Below the pieces are notes generated by a model. That model had not been told where the DNA came from and searched no databases. It was given only the letters and a program-made list of their open reading frames with translations. Source: Anarhynchus alexandrinus (taxonomy: Eukaryota > Chordata > Aves > Charadriiformes > Charadriidae). Taken from it: a DNA stretch of 64,000 bases. The stretch is from the NCBI GenBank assembly GCA_008711295.1, contig VUYV01000041.1, forward strand, positions 2,520,288 through 2,584,287, in the 5' to 3' direction. Below are positions 9,839-22,530 of this stretch, piece after piece (the stretch's first letter is position 1; every line of letters starts with the position of its first letter). The position numbers and the translations under genes are program-made.

Positions 9839-12800
9839 CTAAAAAGACAACAAGATGTTTCAGAATATCCACACTTGCATAAAAGCAGGTCACGTACCTT
9901 TTATACCTGGCAATTACAAAAGATTTGCTTGAACCATCAGAAAATACTATTCCGTGTTTACATGTTGATCTCTTGCTGCATGAATACAGTGAGTTAATGT
10001 GCAAATCAGTAGAGAATTCCTTCCACAAAATAAAGAGGTATTACCTCTAGCTAATTTGTAATTAGGCATGGATTATTTGTAATATTAGCCCCAAAAGTTT
10101 TAGGATTTTTTTTCCACTGGAATGATTAAGGTGAATGAAGGTGGGTCTAAAATGTGAGCAATGTCCCCTTTTTTAGAGGAAAATAATTTCTAAAGCACGA
10201 GGAATTCACTAACCCCTCCACTATCCTCAATATGGTGAAAAACAGAGTCCCTTATGCTAAATCACATTTCAAATAGCAATGGATGAACAAACCTTGACGA
10301 ATTTATGATAACAAGATCCCCCTGCTTGCCAGTCTCTATGGAACCATGCGTGTCCGATTTTCCCAGAGCATAAGCTGCATTAATGGTGGCGGCTGCTAGT
10401 GCTTCGTTCATTGACATCTTCATGTTTACACAGGCCAGATGCATCACCATTGGCTAGTAGGCAAGTTAAGTGGAAAATGGGAGTTACCAGTAACACAAAT
10501 AAAGCTGTTCATGCCTCAAATCCCTAAGCGCTTCCCTCCTTGTGCAGCAGAAGGAGTTGTCCTGCACAGTGTAAATCTTGCCAACTCCAAAATGAGAACT
10601 CTAAAATCAGGAACGTTGAGAGCCTTTTTTATAAGCCTTTCAGTGCATATGAAGAATAGAAGCCCTTCTGGTTTCAAGAATTTCTGGCGAAAACTACCAA
10701 CCCACATAAATAAGCATGAGCAACTGTCTAGGCTGGGCATACAGCTCTCTTTGCAGACACGAAGACTGTTTTAAGTGTGCAATACCGATACACAAGTTGT
10801 ACAAGTAAGACATTTCATAATTTTATGTTGACATAAGTATGAAGAATAGCTTACCATTGAAAAACAGTACGCATTAGGATTAAAGTCACTGCCAAGAGCA
10901 ACTATAACTCCTTCTTCTAACATTTTTCTAGCCTGAGGTTGCTTCAGTCTAGTGGGAAAAAAACACTTGTCAGTACAATACGCCTAGTTATTACGTGATT
11001 AACTACAATAGCAAAAGTCATCTTTTTTTGGCTACATTCATGCCTTCAGTTACACTAATCCTTTTGGAGGCAAAAGGCCAAATTCTCCTCTTAGCTCCCT
11101 ACCTATCACCTTATGGACAGCATAAATGGGAACTGAGATCCACTGTTTTTGCAGTAACAGCACGTGGCAGCAGCCAGTATCAAGCATCAGGCTCCAGGCC
11201 ACTGAAATTCTGCTATTTATCCAGACCTCAGCCACTTAAGGATTTACAAGGTGAAAATCTCCATTTCTCAAAAAAGTAATTTTCTAGTCCTTATAGCTTC
11301 AAAGACAATTTCCCAAATATGAGCAGTGGCATAAGCAATGCAATAGTCCCTTCCTGATTCTGCTGGCAATTCAAAATAGTAAGTTGAGGCTGTGAATTTC
11401 ATTTGTGTACATTAGAGGATTTTTTTTACTTAGCAATGTTAACGCAAAAGATATCTTCAATAGCCAAAAAGTAGTGTTAAAAGCACTACAGTTAACAGAA
11501 AAGAAAAATAAACGAGATCTCGATGAAGTGCTTACATTAGGTATAAGACAATCCTCTCCCTATATCTCACTTTATCAGGGAGTGTAACAATAGCACAAGG
11601 GGTAATGATTTCAAACTGAAAGTGGGTAGATTTAGATTGGATATTAGGAAGAAATTCTTTACTCTGAGGTTGGTGAGACACTGGAACAGGTTGCCCAGAG
11701 AAGCTGTGGATGCCCCATTCCTGGAAAGTGTTCAAGCCCAGGTGGGATGGGGTTTTGAGCAACCTGGTCTAGTGGAAGGTGTCCCTGCCCATGGCAGGGG
11801 GATTGGAACTAGATGATCTTTAGGGTCCCTTCCAACCCAAACCATTCTATGATTCTATACAAGCTTCTTAGCAGATTTATGAGAAAATATCGCCTGTCCA
11901 TGCACAACACAATGCTTCAGGAGCTAACTGTGTTAAAAAGATTTCTCTGAAGAGACGTTCCTCATCCTCACGTGTCCTTCCAGCCTCTGCATCCCCTGCT
12001 GCGCTTTGCTGCCAGACTCCTTAGGAGTGCTGCAGGAAATGGTTAGCAAAGGCCAAAATGAGAGTGGGCTTACCACGAAGCAACTCTCCAGCTGCACTCT
12101 TTGGCATGCTTCTGGCCGATAGGTGATGTCCTGACCACTACTGCTTTTCTTAAAACCAGGGGACAGAATAGGTGCAGGACCTCTCAAGGTCTGAACTCTC
12201 ACCATAGGTGCTGAGGGAGCTGAGGGAGGTCAGCAAAGGATGTACCCCATCGCCTCACAGCAACTTCTTCTATGCATCACACAGCTTTTGGCCCTCTGCT
12301 GCTCTTTTAACCAGTATTTCAAATGCAGCTTCTTCATTTTTAGAGTGTATGAGACTGGGAGGCCTGTATTCAGTAAATAGTGCACCAGACACTGGAACAA
12401 ACGAGGCCTCATTTCCTACGGCTCATTATTATCCCTATCTTAGACTCATCATGAGGTTATAAACTTTCCACTGCATGGAGTCTCTGGAGTAACACGTGAG
12501 TTGTAGCTGCAGCCGTTTCCACAGGTGGCTGCGTCTCTGTTGTCTCCTTTACCTCCCTGCCTGGGGTCAGTGTGCAGGACCACAGGTCCTCCCTGAGATC
12601 TGTATTCTGGTGGTGGATGTAGTTGCAGTCAGACAGTGGTTCAAAAGCACTGCTGCAGGACACAGACAGCCAACCACAAATAGAAACACAAGCACAGACA
12701 TAGACATGAACAAGGGTGGAAATGGCACAAGCCTTGATCCCTCAGAAAGCGGGCTGCTGAAAATAAATGAAAATTAGCTTAAGGATCTTCTCTTCATAGA

Positions 12801-15800
12801 GGGGAAGGTATTAATGGTTGTGGTCCTTATTATCTAGCTGGCTTTTTTTTAGCATTAGGGGTAAGTGGGTGATCCATCTATGCTTATCTGCATACGGAAA
12901 ATAGTGTTCTTAAGGTGATTCTCCTCAGTATTGCCTGAGTAAAATCAGATGAGATTTTAAAAATGCTACCCACGGTCTCTCAGCACTTTAGATACCCAAA
13001 GGATTCATTTCTCAGCAAAACCTTCTGCAAGAGAGCCAATGAATACACTGCAGATATAATTTGCCTGAAAAGAAGCCAACTCAGTTTTCCAAGTCTAAAT
13101 GGATTAAAGAAAACTTGTCCAGTTTTCTTCTGAAATGAATGCCTGTCCTAGCCTGTCATAAGTGTTAAATTCCGGTGTTGACTGAACCACTCAAAATCTA
13201 CCATGACACTTCTCAGAAGTAGGCTGTTGCTTCATTTTTGAGGATCTCCACCAAAACCAAGACATGAGTAGGCTCATTCAGCTCTTTGTATTTGTGATTG
13301 TCTTCACTGACCTAGCCTGATCCTTAAAGCACAGATACAAGCCCACGCTTTTACATTAAAAGACCCTAAAACCACAAACATGGTTTCGTTGTTACAAAAG
13401 TTTTTCTCCAATCTACTGGCCTTACCTTAGCATGTAGGCAGTTGTTGGTAAAAGGACAGCGGCGCACTTAGCTCTTGCCATCGCTGTGATACCTTCATCA
13501 CTAACTTCTTCCAGGTGGCTGATAGCCCGGGCTCCTAGTTCAGCTCCAAGCTAAGCAAATTTTCAAGAAAATTACTTACTGTTATTCAGTAAAGCAGTGT
13601 TGTTATCAAATGATTGGAGGAGACAATTCACTATTTATATGAAATTAACTAAACTAAAAAAAAAAAGAACAAATGCTTGATAGAACAAAATGCAGAGACA
13701 AATTATTTGCTAATTTACAGCAGGAAAGGTTGATCACAAAAAGGTATTAACTATCCACTGAGTGGAAGCGCACCTTCAGTGGTGTTTTTAACAGACTAAC
13801 ATGGAAACTATGGGACAGCTATGGATAAAACCGTTATCCACTCCTATTCACAAAGTATCCAGCAGAAAAGGGTTGACAAAACTTACACTGGTTGCAGAAC
13901 TAGTAGTGCACCTGCTGCCTTCGATGGTAAAGCACCAAAAAGGCTTTTATGATCAACCAAGTTTTTGTGTTTGGTTTTTGTTTTTTTTTTAAATACAGCA
14001 GAGAATAACTTGACCCCACAGGAAGGAAGCAATGTTTAAATGATGGTAAAACATGGTCTCAGAATGACTTTCTTTATCAATATATTTGGGAGCCTGTTCT
14101 TGACTAAACTATCCCTCTGAGTGTGCTTACTGCACATCTGCCTTGTTGCTGCTAACAGGGCATTTAAGGAAAAAAGATTTTTCAAGTTGCATAGAAACCA
14201 TGGGTTTTTCATTCTTGGGTTCACGGATATCCACCTTCCCCATCCGTATCCCATGTGGAAGATAAGCAAAGTCAATGTTTGATTAGGCAGTGCGTGTTAG
14301 TCCCAGAGGTCAAGGCTTCCTCCCATGTCCTTAACTCCAAAGCCACACAAGGGGTGCACTTTCTATCGTCTGATAGAAATAGATGTCTACAAATGGTCTA
14401 TTTTATAAAGTCTTAGAAAAGAATACCTTGGTTTTTAAAACTGCAGTTCTTTCAAAGGTTCAGCTCTCACAAAAGCAAAGCAAAAAGCAAAAATAGCTTA
14501 ACTGAACATTAAGAAAGACGTACCTCAGCAGATTTCATTGGATGGAGTTCATCACCATGGAAGTTAATCTGTAACCCTATATCTTTTCCAGCTTGAAGAA
14601 TTCTCCTAGTAGACTCCAGATCAAAGACTCCCTTCTCACAGAACACATCTATATTGTTAACATGTATTTCACCACTTAATTTGAGTTCTTTCAGTTTAGG
14701 GAGATGGTTATTGATAATGTCATCTGTGGCTTCAGTAGCAGTTTTCCCTCTAATGAAAAGAAAATGTTACAGACCCATAAGAATAACATCCTTGAAGTCT
14801 GGCAAATGTTCAAATTGAACATGCCATTACTAGATTATTTAGAAAATGATGCAAACACAAATCACTCAAAAACCCTTCAGATTAAAAAAACCTAAAGTGA
14901 CCCTAGTTCATGTATTCTCAAACACTAATTACTTTCCATTCAAAGAATATTAGATTAGTATTACTAGATATTTTTTATAAGTTTAACTTCTTGGATGTGA
15001 ACCAAGACACGGGCATTTTAAAATGAATTGTTCTGCTTTCCTATTCATATATTCTGACCTACTTATACTGTATTCTAAAACACATTTAAAATATGTAAAG
15101 GATTTTAAAATATTTTAAATGGTATTGATGCAATATTTTTATCCAAGTACCAAAGCTCAAAGGGGATGTGCAGCACAAATATTTCAAATTGACCTCTCCT
15201 CCTTCTATATCACACAGAGTGATAGCTAGGTAACTCTAGATCAGAGGGGCCTCCTGAGGTTCCTTTTGTGAAAGTCAGAACCATTTATGAACCCCCTATT
15301 ACACAAAGATAACCCAGCAGAGATCAGTGAATGCCTTTGAAAGAGCAAACAATCCCAAAATATGCAGCTGAGTTAGTATTTTGCAATTTTAAGATCTAAA
15401 GATAAGTGACGTACTGCAGCTAAATATCTGTGACACCTTAATCCTTATTTCAGGCACTGCAGGGCATGCACAGACCAGCATTCTACCAGTGCCTATGTGG
15501 GAGAGTTGGGAGCTTTACAGTGGCAGTAAATTCAAGAAGCCACATTCGGCTCTGATTTACAAACAGGCTGTGCAGTTATAAAGCAGAGCAGAACCCAGCT
15601 CATGGCCCTTCTTTCGTGCACCTCTCACTGAAACCGTCATTGAGGTTGCTCGGGCTTTTACTGTGTCAAGCCTTCTCCCTTTTCTTCTTTCACTCTGCAG
15701 CCTTTGGAGGAATTTGAACTGAAAGATTAGGAACAGAGCAAAGACAAAACAGACAGAAACATAAGTCTTGGTTTCACTTTTTAGGGGGACATAATGCCCA

Positions 15801-18800
15801 AGAATTCAAAACTGTAATTTTTCTAATGCAAGAGACTTCTGCTCAGGAAATCACTTTGAAAATTTCTTCCTAAAGATGAAACCAGCCCAGTGAAGCTTTG
15901 CCAATTAAAAAAAAAAAAAAAAATTAGAATCAGACATCCTCAAAATCATGAATTTGATTCAAAATGATGACTGGAGGGATGACAGAGTAGTTGTTTCTTT
16001 GCCCCCCTGCTGTGAGTTTTTTAGGTTCATTTCCTAAAGAACTGGAAGTTCTGAGGCTGGAAACATTTTTAAAAGCGACGGATGGGAAGAAGGATCACTA
16101 TAAACAGAGAAGGCTTATTTTTCTCTAGGATGGCTCACACTAAAGTAGCCTGCACCATTTGGCGCATACTTCAGTAAGTACTGCCTGTCACCAATGCACT
16201 GGATCAGTGTCCCACAGGATAACTGTGTTTGTAAGGACCTCTGGAGCCCATCTGATCCAGCCCCTGGTGCAGAGCAGGATCACTTTGAATCATGTGTCAA
16301 TGGTGCCTTCCAGAAGCAGAAAATCAGACTGAACTACTGTACACCTAGAAATCATGAACAGATACACGCAGAAAGTTCTCAACATTGGCCCAAAGCTAAT
16401 TTCCAGGTGGGAAAAAAGAATAACCATTGCTGGCAAGTCTAGAGGCAGGCTCCTCTTAAGAGTCCACATATTGAAGCTTTACAAGACATATTGCAAGACT
16501 TGGCAACATGGAAGCATTGGCACCTTTATCAGTTAAACTTTCTGGTGATGCTTCTGCTGTAAGAGGCCGGACTCGCAACAGTAAATTAAGCCAAGTGTAA
16601 GAAGCAAACAAGCAAATGGCTTAGCAAGAACTTCACAAAGCTCCTCGACAGCAGCCCTGAAGGGGTCTGAGCAGCATTTTTCATGAGCACACGTAACAGT
16701 GCTCTCTTGTTTCACATTAAATAGAATAATTTTAAATTCATTCAGTGTTAGCAGATTGGCAGTAACAGATTTGCACGACTATGATCATTCCAAAATAATC
16801 AGAAAACTGTTCGACTTTTAACGGCTATCTAGTCAAAAGTTGCCATTAAGTGCCTACAACAAAAAAGGGCACCACATTTTAAGACCTACATAAATCAAGA
16901 GGATTTAAATAAAAATAGTGAAATCAATCTTACTCTTTTGTTGGCATGATTTATGCATAACTGAACTACAGGGCAGTTCTATGGAATATAATGATGAAAG
17001 AAAACTGGCATGAGCTTAAGTGACTTGGAAGATGTCTGTTTAACAGCTTCTAGAATCCACAAGATCATCATGTCATTTGCATAAATAATATCAAAAAGCA
17101 TTTCCCAGCCCCAAGCCTGCGGGCAATGTGTTCCCCTTGTGATCCTCCGCTGTTACTGAAGCTGCAGGAAATTCAGAGTTTAAAACTAGAGCTCAACAAA
17201 GCGGGATGCTTCCCTCAGCATGATACTGGCCCAGATGTTCAGGAGTCAGCCAAAGGCTGAGGACCACAGCTCTGAACATCTGGCCTTGGATCAGGGAAGA
17301 ACTGCAGATTTCGTCGTGGTCAAAATAAATATCCGAGGCAGAGACTAGGCTTGAAGGGTCGCAAAAAATTCAAGCAAAATACTCTAGACATGAACATTTG
17401 AATGAAAAGGGAAGAGGATTTAAGAAGACCCAAACTGGAAAACGCAGATAATTCAGTATTTCCTTCAGGAAATTTCCACAAATCCCCAACTACCTTTTCT
17501 CCTTACTTACAATACAATATCCTCACTACCTATATTTTGTTATGCTTGACCTGCATCAGTGGGGACAGAACTGTGCAGAGAGTGAGACGGTACAGCTGTC
17601 TTTCTAACACATAAGATTTGATATACTTGTGAAAAGATTGGAATTTATTTCCTTAGTTTATAGAAATGCTTGAAATATTTTGGTGGGAAATACTATTTAT
17701 CAGGATGTTGATTGAAATCCTCTCAATGCTTTTTAGGGGAGGAGGAAAGGAAGGGCTAAGAAATACATACATTTTGGGGTAAAACCTCAGTTACATTTTA
17801 CTATTAAGTCCTCCAAATTTTAGTAGGCCTTCTTGAAAGAAATATTTGGTGTTTTCAGCAGATTTTAGTTACTTTATTCTCAACCATCTTCCAGTTACTG
17901 AAGATGATACAGGATTCCTTTTGAATAGTTACATTAACAAAAGATAATTTCCTGTCCCGCCCTGAATACACAGTAATTAGATTGCAAATACATTTTTCTA
18001 GGTCATGTTTTCTTGAATGTTGGAAGAGGTAGATTTTTTTGGGAGTATTGTTTTTTAATGAACCTCTCTTAAATATTGCCACAGCAGCCCTGTGATGCTA
18101 GGCCTGCCTCCATCTCACATGCCTTGTTTTGCGGCAGCCTACTGCTTAGTCTGTCAAAATATATGTTTCGCATACACCTACCTAGCTAAAACTCCTCATT
18201 AATTCTTTCATACAGTGAAATCTGGTAACTTGAAGATGTTATTTTCATCACAGGGAAAAAACTGTCAAAGTGAGAAAGGCTTGTTATGGTATGACTAGTT
18301 GAGCCATTAAAATAGTTGTGATTAAGCACGTTTAGTTTAATCTTCTACTCGTCTCATACCTATAAGATGTGTACAATGCTTCATTGCATGGAAGCATTAT
18401 TAAGCTTTGTTTACTGAGGTACATAAAGATGAAAGACAAACTTTTTTTCTGTTAGCTCATCAAAATAAAACCTCATGGCAGAGAATAAGTTTGAAGGGTA
18501 GCTGCAAACCCTAGCAGAAGAACTCTCTCTACAGGAAACCCTGTAGTCTGCTTTATGTTCAGTGTGAGCATCACAGGGACTCCATGCTAACCTTATGTTG
18601 GCATTTAGTATCCACTAAATAATCCTTCCCCATCTTCCCTCAAATTAAAATTTAGGAGAGCCTTCTGCAAATACTGGTTATCGTTTCAAATGGTTTATAT
18701 TTTAGGAGAGCTGGGCAGAAGAAACCTTTCTGAAAACAACAGCCAGTTTTCAGTGCAAAGCAGTAATACCTAACAAGAACAAGAAAAATCAAGTCACATT

Positions 18801-21800
18801 ACTTCGGCACGGAATGAGCTCCACAGTACGTTGAAGAAATGCCAATATCCATGGATTGCTTAGCGCGTTCGATCACCCTGAGCATTTTAAGCTCTGTTTC
18901 TAAGTTTAAGCCATATCCACTCTTGCACTCAACCAACGTAGATCCTGCTCTGCGCATGCGTTCGAGTCGGTGTTTGAAAGTATTGAACAGCTCTTCTTCG
19001 GTGGCCTTCCGAGTGTGTTCCACAGTAAAATGTATTCCTCCCCCAGCCTGGTGGATCTCCATATAGGACGCACCTGCCAGCTTGGGGAAAAAAAGAAAAC
19101 AAAAACCAACCCCCCACATACAATTAGCTATTAAATGTGCATTTTTCTGTCCAAGGGATTCTGGAAAATGCCTTGAGGTCTCTGCAGTGAGAGAGAAAAA
19201 GAGGGGGCAAGAAAATCCCCATTAATTCTTCCTCCCTTCCCCTCTTCTTCTCTCCCCCTCCACTTAAGTGAAGAAATGATGTAAGAAGTGACATAGAGAA
19301 TTACTCTCAAGATTTGCTTCCCTCTGAGCCCAAGGAGAAAACCTAGCTCAAAAATTTGTTATGTGGAAAAAAGGGGAAAAAAAATCAAGATTTAGATGGT
19401 AATAGAAGGCGGAACTCCTGTATTGCTTCGCTTAATACAAAAATATATGAAGGTTGGCTGCAAGGGCTGCAGTTACACTCCACACTCAGCCTACCAGTAT
19501 CACCCCTCCTCCCTCAGTTAGATTATCAGACAGAAATTATATATTTTTCTACAGATGAAAGATGGGAGTCACTAGAATGTAGAAATAGTCATGCATTAAA
19601 AAAAAAAAAAAAAAAAAAAAACAGGAAGAAAAATCCAGCTGTGCAATTTTATGCCATTACCTTCATTGCAAACTCATGAACCCTATCACCAGCCCACACT
19701 GGATGCGTATGTGCATCTACCAGGCCTAAAAAAAACAAAGTAAATGTACACTGGGGTTATTTCACTGTGTAAAAGAAAAGCTTACGAACATGCAACCAAA
19801 CGAAATGGACAGCAGAAGCTCCCCTATAAAGCCTCTATTGGTTAGAGAAAAAGAAAAATCCAACCAGCCAAAAATATAGGATTTTCTTCAAAGGCTATCA
19901 ACTTTCTTTCCATTTTTTTTTGGTGTGACACCTTACGCAAAATGTGTCTAGGTAAGTGCACCAGTAGCTGAGATTTTCATGTTGTTTTGATGATGTTTTC
20001 AAACTCTGGAAGAAATTATAAATGGCAAACTTTGGAAGAGTTCATTAGACTTCAAATCTGTGTTCTTTAAAAAAAAGCAAGTGCTTTGGCTGGGCTTAGT
20101 ACGCCAGCACTTACTCTAGGAGAAGTCCACTTACTCCAGCGGGAGCTTTTTCTGCGATCTGTGGAACCACCACTACTGAATGCCCAAGGCCATTGCAAAT
20201 GAAACAGCAGTCTAACAGCTCATGCACTAACACCACTTGCAAAGTTTAACATGCAATAGATTTGCCCAATTTTGGTTTTCTCTTTTTTTTTTTTTATCAG
20301 GTAAAGTTGCAGAGTATGTGACTTAAAATCCTGCACTGCCCTTTTGCCTCCCACCGGCTGCAGGCAGGATGGAGAAACTGAGCTCCCCGCTGAGCGGCTG
20401 ATGGGTGGAAAGGGTGAAGGAGAGATGTGAAGCTGACAAGTCACTTGGTGGGCCAGCTGTGTTCCTGTTGTGGTCTATGAGGCAGAGGAACAGATGAAAA
20501 GCAAAACAAGGGGACAGAGCTCTACCGTGAAGCCAAAAAAAACCCCATCCAAAATGCTGCAATTTTCTCCTTGCGGCACTCCTGACGAGGAAGCTGCGAT
20601 ACTCTGCCCCTCAGCACAAGATATTATCAAACCAGTGCTCAATACAGAGGAAAAAGGATGAAGGGATGTTTAATAGACATTTACTTTGTCTCTAAGCCCT
20701 TGCCGCCATTCGGCATTGTATCATTATGAGAAAACACACCTACCTGGTAACACACACTTCCCGGTACAGTCAATTATTCTTTCAAATGTCGCTCCTGAAA
20801 ACTGACTGCGAATAACATCTGCCTGGCCCACAGCTTTGATACAGCCATCTCTGCAAACAACAGACAATGAAGAAAGGGTGAGCCTCTTGGAAAGTCAAGT
20901 GCTCATTGACAGAGCTGCTGGAGCAGCAACGCTCTGAAAGCAGGGGTAGGGACCTCCAGCAAGACTGAAGATGCAGACAGGAGGTGGTTTGCTAATCTTA
21001 CAGCTGCATGGAAAACGATGGGGAAACGCCATGGATTTCAAGTTGTTTGCCACGTCCTCTGCTTAGATCCCTCAGGACAATACCTTGGTACTCTTTCGTT
21101 CTACTTTCTGCTAGTCAACATTGTTTTTCTCTTGTGGGTCAGCAAATATACAGCATTCCTCCAGCAAGTATCTGCAGGGCACTCTTCTCATGGAAAGCAA
21201 ACTGTCATTGCCAGCCTCCACTGCCTGGACGTGACTCATACCCTTGTGCCCTTGGAAGCCATGGGGATAAACCTCTTTAGGGCTGATCTTCAGTTAAATG
21301 GCAATTTTCTTCCAGTGGAGCTCAAGGATGGTACTGGGAACCCTATGCTGCACTGAAGGGATCCCCTCCAGCCGTGCATGGAGCTCCGTCCACCTGACTG
21401 ACAGGAGAGGAGCTTCCTGGGGCACACATGCACCTCTGTCCTTTCAGCCTTGTCATTCTCCAGCTCTTTTCCATCCACTGGAATAGTGACCAGGAGTCAT
21501 CAAGGGTACCTCACTGGAGGTATCTGTGTTACACAGCTGAATTTTTAAGAGGCAAATACCAGTTAGAGCATTTAGAAATGGGAGAGATGTAATTATATAC
21601 AATGACTATTAACTATAATTTCATTAATGACACAAATTATTTATGGGATTGCTATTAGTTCATGCCAGTTCACCTGGAAACAAAGCAGAGGCAGAATAGG
21701 GTAGCAGTTGTGACCAACGCACCAGGCTGGAAGTTATCGTTATGAGGCTGGAAGTGTGAACGCAGCACGATAACGGAAGTTATCACCATACGGACCGAAA

Positions 21801-22060
21801 CAACTGAAATGACGACAGCGCATTTCCACAGAGGCCGGTGGCTGCAGTCCCAGGGCCACCCCCTCCCGCCATCAGCCCCACTGACCCCCTCCCCACATCA
21901 GCCCCACCACTATCCCCACTCACAGCCCCACCACCAGGCTGGCCTCCGGCAGCACGGCCAGGCTGGCGGCAGCCTCCCGCCGCAGGTACTCCTCGCCACG
22001 GCTGCAGACCAGCACCAGCTGCTGGGCATTCTCCAGCAGGAGCCGGTGCCGGCCCGCCAT
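9724..22060 (-). CDS. AMDHD1: Imidazolonepropionase (amidohydrolase domain containing 1), complete, nine exons
   Basis: Vertebrate HutI: hydrolyses 4-imidazolone-5-propionate to N-formimino-L-glutamate, the third step of histidine breakdown. Nine exons join exactly in frame: 22060-21924, 20850-20744, 19725-19661, 19080-18803, 14749-14524, 13550-13426, 10948-10855, 10453-10293, 9838-9724, giving 435 residues against about 426 in human. All eight introns are GT-AG. It is a metal-dependent amidohydrolase barrel: the HxH pair is H87/H89 (DAHTHP), then H260 and E263 (NFHGDE), H283 (ISHLEE) and D334 (GSDFNPN). These correspond to the metal ligands and catalytic residues known for Bacillus HutI, so the enzyme looks active. 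The start chosen (MAGRHRLLLENAQQ) matches human MASGHRLLLENAQQ; an in-frame ATG lies 23 codons upstream. The C-terminus is about nine residues longer than human. It converges on HAL, the first enzyme of the same pathway. Confidence 0.98.
10293..10453 (-). CDS. AMDHD1: AMDHD1 exon 8
   Basis: Fifty-three codons plus two bases after CCTACTAG, ending TCAAG before GTTTGT, a slightly unusual but valid donor. Encodes PMVMHLACVNMKMSMNEALA and the NAAYALGKSDTHG and GKQGDLVIINSS strands found near the C-terminus of amidohydrolases. Confidence 0.97.
10855..10948 (-). CDS. AMDHD1: AMDHD1 exon 7, GSDFNPN motif
   Basis: One base and 31 codons after CCACTAG, ending TCAATG before GTAAGC. Encodes LKQPQARKMLEEGVIVALGS followed by DFNPNAYCFSM; D334 is the last metal ligand. 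Confidence 0.98.
11585..11858 (+). mobile_element. CR1 LINE fragment, 3' end
   Basis: 5'-truncated CR1 retrotransposon in AMDHD1 intron 6, on the plus strand, antisense to the gene. It carries the familiar CR1 segments TTAGGAAGAAATTCTTTACT, CACTGGAACAGGTTGCCCAG and CCTTCCAACCCAAACCATTC, and ends with the terminal ATTCTATGATTCTAT repeat. It is old and coding-dead; any reverse transcriptase remnant is minimal. Confidence 0.93.
13426..13550 (-). CDS. AMDHD1: AMDHD1 exon 6, ISHLEE motif
   Basis: Forty-one codons plus two bases after GCTTAG, ending CTAAG before GTAAGG. Encodes LGAELGARAISHLEEVSDEG and continues to PTTAYML. H283 is the catalytic histidine by alignment with HutI. Confidence 0.98.
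14524..14749 (-). CDS. AMDHD1: AMDHD1 exon 5, NFHGDE motif
   Basis: One base and 75 codons after TTCATTAG, ending GCTGAG before GTACGT. Starts GKTATEATDDIINNHLPK and ends FHGDELHPMKSAE. H260 is expected to bind the metal and E263 to act in catalysis, by analogy with Bacillus HutI. Preceded by the large 4 kb intron 4. Confidence 0.98.
15907..15923. repeat. Poly-A run in AMDHD1 intron 4
   Basis: Seventeen consecutive A on the plus strand. No adjoining SINE or retrocopy was recognised, so it is listed as simple sequence. Confidence 0.85.
17228..17285. repeat. Nested inverted repeat in AMDHD1 intron 4
   Basis: Perfect 12-base arms CCAGATGTTCAG and CTGAACATCTGG lie about 30 bases apart. Between them is a second perfect hairpin, TCAGCC-AAA-GGCTGA. 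The nested arrangement could fold as a branched stem or cruciform. No flanking target-site duplication was identified, so a small non-autonomous transposon is only a possibility. Confidence 0.7.
18803..19080 (-). CDS. AMDHD1: AMDHD1 exon 4
   Basis: Ninety-two codons plus two bases, after CCCCAAG and ending CCGAA before GTAATG. It runs from LAGASYMEIHQAGGGIHFTV to SSTYCGAHSVP, with the ECKSGYGL motif. These are long stretches of near identity to human AMDHD1, covering the substrate pocket. Confidence 0.98.
19598..19621. repeat. Poly-A run of 24 in AMDHD1 intron 3
   Basis: An uninterrupted stretch of 24 A on the plus strand, 40 bases from AMDHD1 exon 3. On the gene strand it reads poly-T, inside the intron just beyond the donor of exon 3. 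Likely to vary in length between individuals. Confidence 0.85.
19661..19725 (-). CDS. AMDHD1: AMDHD1 exon 3, metal-binding HxH
   Basis: Sixty-five bases after TTTTTTTAG, ending ATGAAG before GTAATG. Encodes LVDAHTHPVWAGDRVHEFAM and a final K; the two histidines of DAHTHP (residues 87 and 89) are the first two metal ligands of the amidohydrolase fold. Confidence 0.97.
20744..20850 (-). CDS. AMDHD1: AMDHD1 exon 2
   Basis: After TTTGCAG, ending CCAG before GTAGGT; one base, 35 codons, one base. Encodes DGCIKAVGQADVIRSQFSGA and the segment IIDCTGKCVLP, the strand that leads into the metal-binding HxH motif. Confidence 0.96.
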
Positions 22061-22210
22061 GGCAGCGGGCAGCGCAGCAAATGGCGGGCAGGGGGGCGGC
22101 CCGCCGCTCGGCTCAAAGTCCTCCCTCATCCAAAGTCCTCCTGCCCCCGCCGCAGGCCGGGCCTGACACTCACACTGACCCTGCCCCGGGGTTGGTCTTT
22201 GCTAACCAAC
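21820..22210 (-). promoter_or_regulatory. GC-rich AMDHD1 promoter and first-exon region
   Basis: C-rich and moderately CpG-containing sequence around the AMDHD1 start. No TATA box was seen at a convincing distance upstream. In mammals CCDC38 starts head to head here; no equivalent first exon was recognised on the plus strand. Confidence 0.5.
21924..22060 (-). CDS. AMDHD1: AMDHD1 exon 1 (start exon)
   Basis: Forty-five codons plus two bases, from the ATG at 22060-22058 to GGGCT before GTGAGT. Encodes MAGRHRLLLENAQQLVLVCS through SLVVG, matching the human N-terminus. The frame stays open upstream to an ATG at 22129-22127, which would add 23 Pro/Ala-rich residues; homology favours the inner start. 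Confidence 0.93.
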
Positions 22211-22530
22211 CTGCCGGCAGAGGGTAGCCACCATCATCCGTGCCACGGTCGACGCTTGGCAGAAATTTGGGCTAGAAAAGCTACAGGGCTTTAAGTGTGA
22301 ATTTGGCAGCCACCTGCTGTGCTGCGGGAAGGATGCTGCTCTTGCTGTAATCTGGGGCGATGTGACAACTTCCACACATCGTGCTGGTTTATGATAAGCT
22401 CCGAAGTACCAGTTATGCCAGCTGGGGATTCCCGGAGCCCTCTGCCCCCATTGAACCACCTGGAGACTTCCCTTTGACAAGAAAACAGGAGCTTCTGAAT
22501 TGGGAGCATTTGTCTGCCCACTTTCCCCCT

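Noticed and set aside
22206..22391. Plus-strand open stretch next to the AMDHD1 promoter, considered as a CCDC38 first exon
   Set aside because: It has no start codon and no resemblance to CCDC38 or another known protein. Its reading looks protein-like only superficially.
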